From contig NZ_JNXG01000002.1 of the NCBI RefSeq assembly GCF_000717025.1, forward strand, positions 1-64,000: a stretch of DNA of 64,000 nucleotides, written 5' to 3'. Source of the DNA: Streptomyces atroolivaceus (GTDB lineage Bacteria; Actinomycetota; Actinomycetes; Streptomycetales; Streptomycetaceae). This document shows, in pieces, positions 7,724 through 15,150 of the stretch. The notes beneath the pieces are model-generated. The model searched no databases and was not told the DNA's origin. It saw only the letters and a program-made list of their open reading frames with translations. Position numbers and translations under genes: made by a program. Positions within the stretch are counted from its first letter, which is position 1. Each line of letters opens with the position of its first letter.

Positions 7724-9274
7724 TTAGCGTCGGATGCCGGTGGCGAACGGCAAGGTGTTCACGAAGGCGCGGTGGTGCTCACGGTCGCACCACTCCAGCT
7801 TCAGATACGACTTGCCGGCGGAGGCCCGGATCGTCCGCTTGTCGCGGGCGAGTGCCTCGGGGGACCGGGACGACACGGTGATGTACCCCACCAGGTTCAC
7901 CCCGGCCGCTCCGCTCGCCAGATCTTCACCCCGCTGGTCGAGCCTGCCGTGGGCGGCGATGTCGCGGGGGTCGACTGTGCGGTTCATCTTGGCCTGACGG
8001 CTCGCCTCGGCGTCGTCGTTGGTCTTCTCCGTCAGCATCCGCTCGATGGCCACTTCGGTGGGTTCGAGGTCCATGCAGACCGCGACCGTGCGGATGACGT
8101 CGGGCGTGTGGACGAGGAGGGGGGCCAGGAAGTTGACCCCTACGGGGGTCATCGGCCATTCCTTCACCCAGGCCGTGGAGTGGCACCAGGGGGCACGCGT
8201 CGTCGACTCGCGTGTCTTGGCCTGCAGGAACGTCGGCTCGACCGCGTCCAGTTCGGCCGGCCAGGCGTTGCGCTTCGTCATCGCCTGGATGTGGTCGATG
8301 GGGTGGTCCGGGTCGTACATCGAGTGGACGAGGGAGGCCAGCCGGCTCTGGCCGAGGGGCTGGCGGACCCGGATGTCGGCCTCGGCGAGCCGGGCGCAGA
8401 TGTCGGTCAGTTCGCGTGCCATGACGACGGCGAGACCCGCGTCGCGGTCGATCCTGCGGCCGCCCTGGGGGCGGATGGCACGGGCCATGGCGTTGGCCTC
8501 GGCGGCCAGGTCGCGGCTGTAGTGCATGCAGGCGACGAGGTAGGCGCGGTGCTGCTCGCTGGAGGTGGAGACCATCGACTGGAGCTGGTCGTACGACTCC
8601 TGGAGCCAGCCTGGCGCGGTCCTGTCACCGCGCTGGGCGACGTCCTTGGCGTGAGCGTCGGGGTCGGCGGGGAGCGTGCGGGCCAGCATCTGCAGGCGCG
8701 TCACGAAGCCGTCGCCGTTCGCCACGTGCTTGAGCAGGGTGCCGAAACGGTCGACCAGGGCCTCCTGGTCCTCGCTGTCGCGAAGGCCGACTCCGGGGCC
8801 CTCGATCTCGATGGCGGCGGTGACCGTACGCCGGTCCGCGTGCAGCAGCACGGCGATCTCGTCAGGGCCGAACGGTGCGGCGAGCCAGCTGATCCGGCCG
8901 ATGCCGGGCGGCGGTCCGATCTCCACCTCGCGCCCGTCGGCGCTTACGCCCGCCTCCATGGCGGAGGACCGGTAGGCGGTGCCGCGGCGCAGGGTGCGCT
9001 TGAAGCTGCGGTTGATCTCGAACCACTTGTAGAAGGTGCGGCCCTTGTAGGGGACGTACACGACGGCCAGGGCCAGCATGGGGAAGCCCACGAGCGCCAC
9101 GATCCGCAGGGAGAGGACCGGGACGAGGAGCCCGCTCATCATGCCGAGGAACGCTCCGGCGATGATCAGGGCGATCTCGCCCGTCTCCCGGTTCTTGCCG
9201 ACGATCGCGTTCGGCCGGGCACGGCCGATGAGATACGTACGGCGGGGCGCGATCGTGTGGGACTGGGTCGTCAA
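7724..9274 (-). CDS. SCO6880-family protein (PrgI/VirB3 plus VirB4 N-terminal-like)
   Basis: 516 aa. The N-terminus (TYLIGRARPNAIVG) is followed by two close membrane helices (about residues 32-75) and then YKGRTFYKWFEINRSFKR, the layout of PrgI/VirB3-type proteins. The remaining ~430 residues resemble the non-catalytic N-terminal domain of VirB4 and lack a P-loop. It overlaps the TrbL-like gene by 4 bases and precedes the ATPase by 18. Together with that ATPase it appears to make up a VirB3-VirB4 unit split differently from the usual one. The family name is recalled from actinobacterial annotation; its biochemical role is unknown. Confidence 0.82.
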   Translation of the reverse strand: MTTQSHTIAPRRTYLIGRARPNAIVGKNRETGEIALIIAGAFLGMMSGLLVPVLSLRIVALVGFPMLALAVVYVPYKGRTFYKWFEINRSFKRTLRRGTAYRSSAMEAGVSADGREVEIGPPPGIGRISWLAAPFGPDEIAVLLHADRRTVTAAIEIEGPGVGLRDSEDQEALVDRFGTLLKHVANGDGFVTRLQMLARTLPADPDAHAKDVAQRGDRTAPGWLQESYDQLQSMVSTSSEQHRAYLVACMHYSRDLAAEANAMARAIRPQGGRRIDRDAGLAVVMARELTDICARLAEADIRVRQPLGQSRLASLVHSMYDPDHPIDHIQAMTKRNAWPAELDAVEPTFLQAKTRESTTRAPWCHSTAWVKEWPMTPVGVNFLAPLLVHTPDVIRTVAVCMDLEPTEVAIERMLTEKTNDDAEASRQAKMNRTVDPRDIAAHGRLDQRGEDLASGAAGVNLVGYITVSSRSPEALARDKRTIRASAGKSYLKLEWCDREHHRAFVNTLPFATGIRR

Positions 9275-10602
9275 CGCCCTCCCCCTCCTGTGCTCGTGTT
9301 ACCTGTGCTGCCTGAACCGCCTCGTGGGGAGCGGCTGCCGTGGGGGGTGCCGGCGGTGGGCCCGGCCCCGCTGCGGGGCGAGGGCGCGGAGCCGCCGCCC
9401 GTGTTCCGGGAGCTGTGGGCGGCGACACCGCCGCTGACCGGGTTGGAGGGCCGGGCGCCTCCGCCACCGCCGTCACCGCCACCGCTGCGGCCGCTGTGGG
9501 TCTTGATGCCCTGGGAGACGAGAGCGGCGGGCGAGCTGATCATCGCTGCGGCCTGGGAGCCGTCGGTGGCCTGCTTGCGGTTGGTGCGGGCGCCCTGGAT
9601 CTCGTCACCGAAGCCGGGGACGAAGCGGTAGATCATGGCGGACGCGAAGATGGCCAGCAGGATGATCGCCAGGCCGGACACGACGGCCGAGAAGGCGTTG
9701 GGCCCGTCGTCCGCGGAGAGCGCGCCGGCCAGCCCGAGCACGATGACGATGACGGGCTTCACCATGATCACGGCGATCATGATGCCCGCCCAGCGGCGGA
9801 CGTGGCCCCACATGTTCTTGTCGACGAGCCCGGAGTACACGACGACACCCAGCAGGGCGCCCACGTACAGCAGGGCGGCCCGGATCACGAGCTCCAGCCA
9901 CAGGATGCCGGCGGCGAGGATCGACACGAGCGAGACGACGATCAGCATGATCGGCCCGCCGCCGATGTCCGTGCCCTTCTTCAGGGCCTCGGCGAAGGAC
10001 CCGAAGAAGACGTCGGTCTGCCCGCCTGTCGCGGCGGAGATGACCTCGGTGACGCCGTCGGTGGCCGAGACGACCACGTACAGGATGAGCGGGGTGAAGG
10101 CGGAGGCGAGGACGGTGAGCCAGAGGAACCCGATGGCCTCGGAGATCGCGGTGGTGAAGGGCACGCCTCTTATGGCGCGCTTGGCCACGGCGAAGAGCCA
10201 GAGGACCAGGGTCAGGATGGTGGACGCCGCGAAGACGACGGCGTACTGGGTGCGGAAGGTGGGGTTGGTGAAGTCGACGGTCGCCGTGCTCTCCACGGCC
10301 TCGCTGAGCTTGCCGACGAGGTAGGCGGCGGCGTCGGCACAGCCGCGGGCGAGGGAGGTGAGGGGGTCCAGGGCGTCGGGGGTGGTGGAGGGGGTGCTGC
10401 GCGCGCCGGCGCCGGCTTCGCCGTCCTCGCAATAGTCCTTGGCGAGCCCGACGATGAGGTCGCAGGGGTTGTCGCTGGTGCTGGGCGATGGAGTCGGTGT
10501 GGGGGCAGCGTAGGCACGAGATGCCAGAGCAACCGTCCCCGCCGACAGGCCACCCAAGAGCCCGGCGATCGAGAAGCCGCGGGACCGGCGGTTATCGGGC
10601 AT
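9271..10602 (-). CDS. Polytopic membrane protein, TrbL/VirB6-like
   Basis: 443 aa from the ATG at 10602, chosen because GGAGG lies 9 bases upstream; an earlier in-frame start at 10632 lacks a site. A signal-like N-terminal helix (about 10-32) precedes an extracytoplasmic Pro/Ser/Asp-rich stretch with a Cys pair, then about six strongly hydrophobic helices (residues 125-340), and a Gly/Ser-rich cytoplasmic tail of ~90 residues. This matches TrbL/VirB6 channel components. It overlaps the upstream gene by 11 bases and the downstream gene by 4, so expression is tightly coupled. Confidence 0.8.
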   Translation of the reverse strand: MPDNRRSRGFSIAGLLGGLSAGTVALASRAYAAPTPTPSPSTSDNPCDLIVGLAKDYCEDGEAGAGARSTPSTTPDALDPLTSLARGCADAAAYLVGKLSEAVESTATVDFTNPTFRTQYAVVFAASTILTLVLWLFAVAKRAIRGVPFTTAISEAIGFLWLTVLASAFTPLILYVVVSATDGVTEVISAATGGQTDVFFGSFAEALKKGTDIGGGPIMLIVVSLVSILAAGILWLELVIRAALLYVGALLGVVVYSGLVDKNMWGHVRRWAGIMIAVIMVKPVIVIVLGLAGALSADDGPNAFSAVVSGLAIILLAIFASAMIYRFVPGFGDEIQGARTNRKQATDGSQAAAMISSPAALVSQGIKTHSGRSGGGDGGGGGARPSNPVSGGVAAHSSRNTGGGSAPSPRSGAGPTAGTPHGSRSPRGGSGSTGNTSTGGGGR

Positions 10603-11461
10603 AGGTGAAGCCTCCATATCCCTCAACCGCACCGGCGATTTCGTCCGCAGTCGAGGCCCGGTTGTCCCCGTTGACGGGTGTCGGCCCTTCTGCCTGACTC
10701 GACGACTCGATCTTCCAGTCGCCGCCCACCCACCTGAGCTTCTCGGTGATGGTGAACCAGGTGGCGGTGACGGGTTTGGTCGATCCTTGGCCCGCCATGC
10801 CGACGAGACCCGTACACCAAACTTCCACGGTCGCGGCGTCCGCGCCGTGGGCCGTGACCTTCGTGCCCACTGGAATGGTCCTGGAGACGAAAGTCAGCCC
10901 GCTGGGCGTGCTGCCGTCTTCGTTCAGTCCGACGTTCGTAAGGAAGCCTGCGGAGTATGCCTCGGCCATGTCGGCCTTGAGCGTCGCCACGACGGCGGGG
11001 TCGTGGGTTGCCTCCAGGATGCCGTCACGCTTCGTCTTGTCGAACATCTCCGCAGACCCCAGCGCGACCGCGTAATTCGCCGCCGCGCTCTGCGCCCCCT
11101 GCTCGTCATGCGCGAAGCCCGAGGCGATCGTGCCGTTCTTGCCCTGGACAGGCTTCGTGCCCGTCGCGGCCGTGGGGCCTGCCCCTGCCGCGTCAGGCTT
11201 CTTCTCGCCGTCACTGCCCGAGGCCCCGCCCCCGCCCTGGTTCGCGAACGCGATCGCCGCGATCAACAGCACCACCACGCCCACCACCATGATCAGCGAG
11301 CGGGAGTTCCGTGCCGGCCGGCGGCCGTAGCCGTCTCCGTCGTCGACGCCGCCGGGCAGGCGCGTGCGCGTCTGGCGCGTCCCGCCGAGAGTGCTGTACG
11401 CGTCGTCCGCGCGGCCCCCCGGTTCGTTCCCGCCGTATCCGCGCTCATCACCCTGGCTCAT
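10592..11461 (-). CDS. Single-pass membrane protein, TcpC/VirB8-like
   Basis: 289 aa. A charged, Gly-rich cytoplasmic N-terminus (~55 residues) and one membrane helix (SLIMVVGVVVLLIAAIAF, about 55-73) precede a soluble outer domain of ~200 residues beginning after a Gly/Ser linker. The outer domain has the alternating strand/helix character of NTF2-like VirB8/TcpC proteins (ATVEVWCTGLVGM; TWFTITEKLRWVGGDWKI). Position between the pilin-like and TrbL-like genes supports a VirB8-type scaffold, though sequence similarity alone is modest. Confidence 0.72.
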   Translation of the reverse strand: MSQGDERGYGGNEPGGRADDAYSTLGGTRQTRTRLPGGVDDGDGYGRRPARNSRSLIMVVGVVVLLIAAIAFANQGGGGASGSDGEKKPDAAGAGPTAATGTKPVQGKNGTIASGFAHDEQGAQSAAANYAVALGSAEMFDKTKRDGILEATHDPAVVATLKADMAEAYSAGFLTNVGLNEDGSTPSGLTFVSRTIPVGTKVTAHGADAATVEVWCTGLVGMAGQGSTKPVTATWFTITEKLRWVGGDWKIESSSQAEGPTPVNGDNRASTADEIAGAVEGYGGFTYAR

Positions 11462-11647
11462 GCCGCGTACGCCCCCTCGACCGTGTGCAGTTCCGCGTAG
11501 TACGACGGTAGCGGTGCTGGTTTCCGCGTGGGCGCGGTGTGGTGACTCGACATCAGGGGACGCAACCTCTGCCGGTGGGCACGACGGACGGATGGTGTGG
11601 GGTGGACGGGGGCGGGCCCGGGGGCAGGGTGGCGGAACGGCAGCCGG

Positions 11648-11956
11648 TCAGACAGCCATTCCGTACACGATCGTGAACAGTGTGCCCAGCGATCCGATGA
11701 TGAAGACGCCGGTCAGCCCTGCCACGATCAGGCCCTTGCCCTGTTCCGCGCTGAAGGTGTCGCGCAGCGCCGTCGCGCCGATGCGCTGCTTCGCCGCGCC
11801 CCAGATCGCGATGCCGAGGCAGAGCAGGATGGCGATCGCCATCACCACTTCGATCATGATGCGTGCTTCGTTGCCCAGGGTCCCGAACGGCCCCCAGTTC
11901 GGGGCGATTCCGCCGATGATGGTGGTGATGTCGCCCTTTTCCGCTGCCAGGATCAT
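11648..11956 (-). CDS. Small two-helix membrane protein, VirB2-pilin-like
   Basis: 102 aa from the ATG at 11956 (MILAAEKGDITTI); AGGGG lies 11 bases upstream. Two hydrophobic helices (about 34-54 and 77-100) flank a short basic loop (AAKQRIG), the topology of VirB2/TrbC pilins, although no classic long signal peptide is seen. It opens the leftward T4SS-like operon; 186 bases separate it from the next gene (11462-11647), where no ORF or convincing terminator was found. It could form an oligomeric membrane ring rather than a pilus. Confidence 0.7.
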   Translation of the reverse strand: MILAAEKGDITTIIGGIAPNWGPFGTLGNEARIMIEVVMAIAILLCLGIAIWGAAKQRIGATALRDTFSAEQGKGLIVAGLTGVFIIGSLGTLFTIVYGMAV

Positions 11957-12689
11957 GTAAGTCACCGCCCCTGTTGGGTAGTTCGCAGCCCGCGCCGTGC
12001 GACACGGGTCGGTCTCTATCTTCGCTGATGAAACCGGCATCGCACGACGCCTTCCCGGGTCTCTTTACCCGGATCTCGCACGTTTGACCGGAGAAGCTGC
12101 CCTGACCTGCGGCTCCTGTCGGGATCTGCCTGCATATGCATGGTTACTCTGTGTATCACGAGGTGTGACGGCTAGCAACGACGGAGGCCATGGGTTCCGG
12201 GTCCGGTTGGTGCGTTCACGGGATGTCAGGCATTCGTACGCGCTGTTCGAGAGCCGTGTACGCGCCGGTGGCTTCAGGCCGACGCGTCGTCAGGTGCCGG
12301 GCCGGGAAGGGCGCGCGGCCTCGGAAGCCGGAGCGCTGTGTGTACGGGCGTCGGGCCTCCGGGTGGGGCCGGTCGGTGGGACGGTGGCTTGAAGTCGCAC
12401 CAGGTTCCGCCGAACGGATGTGCCCTGGACTTGGCGAGGCGGGCCGCATGCTCACCCTCGGCGCGAACCGCAGTCGCCTTTTGCGCGGACCGGTGGGCGG
12501 GGTGTCCGGTCGTCTCCTCGAACGACCGCTCGTCCTTCCATTTCCGGCTGCGGTCCGCCGCCACGCGTCGGCCGGCTCGTGCCCGGTCGGGCCGGTGTCC
12601 TGCCGTGACGGGTCCGGCGCTCCGGGTTCTCGTAGCAGCTGCCGAACTCCTGCTTCCGCCCGAACGGCCGGAACGCCGCGTGCCCGTGG
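11957..12689 (-). other. 733-bp gene-free interval upstream of the T4SS-like operon
   Basis: No ORF here has plausible protein composition on either strand; the longer open frames are Arg/Pro/Gly-rich by-products of GC skew. The part next to 11956 must hold the promoter of the leftward T4SS-like operon, but no unambiguous -35/-10 pair stands out. A slightly AT-richer patch lies at about 12125-12180. The aldo/keto reductase gene ends at 12690, so this is also the boundary between the core cluster and the accessory stretch. Confidence 0.5.
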
Positions 12690-13592
12690 TCACCGCGTGA
12701 GGAGGGCCAGGTCGTCGGCGCTGAGCCGGAGGGCGCCGGCGGCCACGTTCTGTGCGAGGTGATCCGGATTGCCGGTACCGGGGATGGCCAGAACGTGAGG
12801 CCCCTGGTGGAGCGTCCAGGCCAGCCGCACCTGTGCGGGTGTGGCCCCGTGGCTGCGGGCGACGGTCAGCAGCGCCTCGCTCTGGGCGCCGTTCGAGCCC
12901 TCCTCGCGCCCGGCGCCGGCGATGGCGAAGAACGGCACGAAGGCGATGCCCTGCTCGCCGCAGTCGCGCAGGAAGGCGTGGTCTCCGGCCGGGGAGTCGA
13001 TGCCGTACGCGTTCTGTACGCAGACCACGGGTGCGATGGCGTGGGCCTCGGCGAGCTGTTCCGGCGAGGTGTTGGAGATGCCGAGGTGGCGTATGAGCCC
13101 GGCTTCGCGGAGGTCGGCAAGGGCGCCGAAGTGATCGGCGACGGATGCGGAGGCCTGACTGGTCGAGAGGCGCAGGTTCACCACGTCCAGGTGCTCGCGG
13201 CCGAGTTGGCGCAGGTTCTCCTCCACCTGGCCGCGCAGCTGCTCAGGAGTGGCCCAGACCCATGCGCCGGAGGGGTCGCGGCCGGGGCCGACCTTGGTGG
13301 TGATGACCAGGTCGTCGGCGTACGGGGCGAGGGCGCTGTTAATGAGCTCGTTGGCGGACCGCAGCGGTGAGAAGTAGAAGGCCGCGGTGTCGATGTGGTT
13401 CACGCCCAGCTCGACGGCCCTGCGCAGGACGCGCAGGGCCCGGTCCCGGTCGCTGGGGGCTCCGTCGGCGAACGCCGCGCCGCTCTGGGTGAGGCGCATG
13501 GAACCGAAGCCGAGACGGTTGACCGTGAGGTCGCCGAGCTTCCAGGTGCCGGATGCCGATGCGTTGATCGTTTCCGATGATGAGGGCATCAT
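12690..13592 (-). CDS. Aldo/keto reductase
   Basis: 300 aa, near full length for single-domain aldo/keto reductases. NADPH-dependent TIM-barrel motifs: LGFGSMRLT at strand 1, HIDTAAFYF (catalytic Asp and Tyr), VITTKVGPG (catalytic Lys), and a cofactor loop AIPGTGNPDHLAQNV near the C-terminus. The usual His at the end of strand 4 is replaced (DVVNLRLS), as in some family members. Substrate unknown. It sits alone in the accessory stretch, 9 bases downstream of a kinase remnant on the same strand. Confidence 0.92.
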   Translation of the reverse strand: MMPSSSETINASASGTWKLGDLTVNRLGFGSMRLTQSGAAFADGAPSDRDRALRVLRRAVELGVNHIDTAAFYFSPLRSANELINSALAPYADDLVITTKVGPGRDPSGAWVWATPEQLRGQVEENLRQLGREHLDVVNLRLSTSQASASVADHFGALADLREAGLIRHLGISNTSPEQLAEAHAIAPVVCVQNAYGIDSPAGDHAFLRDCGEQGIAFVPFFAIAGAGREEGSNGAQSEALLTVARSHGATPAQVRLAWTLHQGPHVLAIPGTGNPDHLAQNVAAGALRLSADDLALLTR

Positions 13593-13601
13593 CGGATTCT
13601 T

Positions 13602-13748
13602 TCACCCGTCCTGCTGCCCCAGGCGGTTGATGACGGCCTCCGCGACGCGGGACGCCGGTATGCCGGTGGTGTCGACGGCCTCCGCCTCCCTGCGCGGCAA
13701 CGGCAGGGCGTCCCGGTAGGCGGACAGGTGGTCGAGGTGCCACTGGGC
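13602..13748 (-). pseudogene. C-terminal remnant of a P-loop kinase/AAA-type protein
   Basis: About 48 residues ending at a stop at 13602 read like the tail of a small nucleotide-binding kinase: WHLDHLSAYRDALPLPRREA, then VDTTGIPASRVAEAVINRLG. No Walker A, start codon or RBS is present upstream; the frame continues as Arg/Pro-rich nonsense antisense to the DUF3291 gene. It looks like a 5'-truncated gene left by a rearrangement. The exact 5' limit is unclear. Confidence 0.5.
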
Positions 13749-13831
13749 GGCGTCGGCGCTCCCGGGCGGACGCGGTCCTCGCGGTCCGGAGGGCGGGTGC
13801 GGGCTGCGGGTGAGATCCGCGAATCCGCCGG

Positions 13832-14341
13832 TCACGTGGCCGGTGAGCTGCCGATCATGGTGTCTGGCGGTACGGGGGCGGGCGGCGGGTGCGGTGCCCG
13901 GAAGGTGAACGCCCCGGGTCCCTCGCCGTTCTTGCGGATCAGGGCGATGCGTTCCATCGCCTCGTCCACGCTCGGGCGGTGTCCGGCGGGGATCCACCAC
14001 ATCGCGTGGTGGAAGTCGGCGAGACGCTCGAACCATTCCCGGCGCCGCGCGAGCACCTTGAGGTGTGCGCTTCGGTAGGTGTAGTCCTGGAGGGCTTCGA
14101 CCGATTCCCAGACCGAGCAGTTGATCAGGAACAAGTCGTCGTCGTCCTGGGGGCGCAGCCCTGTCGAGTCGGCCCCGCCGCCGTCGACCATGCGCCAGAC
14201 GAAGCCGGGAGCCTGATCGGCGAGGGCGTTGATCTCCGGGAGCTGGGCGACGAAGCCGGCCAGCTGAGGACTGTCGAGCGGGGCGAGGATGCGCCCGACG
14301 TTGACCTGGGCGAGGTGGAATTCGTTCACGGGGCCAAGCAT
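13832..14341 (-). CDS. DUF3291 domain-containing protein
   Basis: 169 aa covering one DUF3291 domain: FHLAQVNVGRILAPLDSPQL at the N-terminus, then a VWRMVD strand and SVWESVEALQDYTYRSAHL, which give it a ferredoxin-like monooxygenase fold. The conserved AHLKVLARRREWFE and MWWIPAGHRPS segments are present. Function is not established; the fold suggests a small oxygenase or ligand-binding role. It lies 37 bases downstream of a Cys-rich ArsR-type regulator on the same strand, so that regulator probably controls it. Confidence 0.85.
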   Translation of the reverse strand: MLGPVNEFHLAQVNVGRILAPLDSPQLAGFVAQLPEINALADQAPGFVWRMVDGGGADSTGLRPQDDDDLFLINCSVWESVEALQDYTYRSAHLKVLARRREWFERLADFHHAMWWIPAGHRPSVDEAMERIALIRKNGEGPGAFTFRAPHPPPAPVPPDTMIGSSPAT

Positions 14342-14378
14342 GCCCGGGTGAACCTTCTAAAGTCAATGAATGCTGTTT

Positions 14379-15083
14379 TTAGACCTCCTTGGTGACTTCC
14401 TTGGTGCCGTCCTGGGCGTCCTGGGCGTCCTCGGCGACCGCGAGGGAGACGCAGCACCCTCGCGGAAGCGGATCCATGGCCGCGCTCCAGTCCTGACCGT
14501 CCGGCAGCCCTGCGAGCAGGCCCTCGATCCCGGCCAGGTTCATCCCGCAGACGAGGGCGGGGAACTGATCTGCCAGCGCGTGGAACGGGCAGTTGTTCAG
14601 CCGCAGCCTGTCGCCGTCCCAGAACGGCTCGTAGCCACGTGCGCGCAGGATCTCGACCGGGTCCGCCTCGCCGTCCGGGGCGCCGCCCTCGGACTCGCCG
14701 GCCGCCCTTGCCGCCGCCTGCAGGTCCCCGTCGAGCCCGGCCCGCTCCACCACCTCGGCCAGCAGCCGGCTCACCGCGTCGTACGAGCGGGGCGGCACGG
14801 ACACCGTGTGCTCCCCCTCGGCCCGCCGGTACATCTTCGAAGGCCGCCCGGCTCCCGGCCCGCTGCGCCCCGAGAGCCGCCGGAAACACACCTCGAGCAG
14901 CCCGGCCTCGACCAGTTTGTCCAGGTGGAACGCGGCCAGTGAACGGGAGATCCCGGCCGCCTCGGCCGCGGCGTCCCGGCCCACCTCGCCCGGTGTGCCG
15001 GTGACGTGCCGATACAGTCCACGCCGCACCGGATCACCCAGCACGACCAACGCCTCGATGGCGGAATCCTCACTGCTGCTCAC
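14379..15083 (-). CDS. ArsR-type HTH regulator with SufR-like C-terminal cysteine motif
   Basis: 234 aa. A winged HTH occupies about residues 8-80 (DPVRRGLYRHV, AAAEAAGISRSLAAFHLDKL, then a wing with GPGAGRPSKMYRR). The C-terminal part has a motif seen in Fe-S sensing SufR-like regulators: NNCPFHALADQFPALVCGMN, then 30 residues later a GCCVSL Cys pair. The cysteines are well placed to bind an iron-sulfur cluster, so this may be a redox or Fe-S responsive repressor of the following DUF3291 gene. Metal binding is inferred from cysteine spacing only. Confidence 0.8.
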   Translation of the reverse strand: MSSSEDSAIEALVVLGDPVRRGLYRHVTGTPGEVGRDAAAEAAGISRSLAAFHLDKLVEAGLLEVCFRRLSGRSGPGAGRPSKMYRRAEGEHTVSVPPRSYDAVSRLLAEVVERAGLDGDLQAAARAAGESEGGAPDGEADPVEILRARGYEPFWDGDRLRLNNCPFHALADQFPALVCGMNLAGIEGLLAGLPDGQDWSAAMDPLPRGCCVSLAVAEDAQDAQDGTKEVTKEV

Positions 15084-15150
15084 GGCACAATTCTATGACC
15101 AACGGCGGTTGGTGATTCGGGAGCGGCGGCCGGGTGACCGAACGGTTCCG

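Noticed and set aside
6323..9631. 1102-codon rightward open frame antisense to the VirB4-like and SCO6880-family genes
   Set aside because: Very long but Asp/Val/Arg-rich, without motifs, and both antisense genes have clear domains and RBS. Typical GC-skew shadow.
12190..12762. Rightward frame in the 733-bp interval, with GGAGG close to its ATG
   Set aside because: Arg/Ser/Gly-rich sequence with no fold-like pattern; the GGAGG is only 3 bases from the ATG and the frame runs into the reductase gene.
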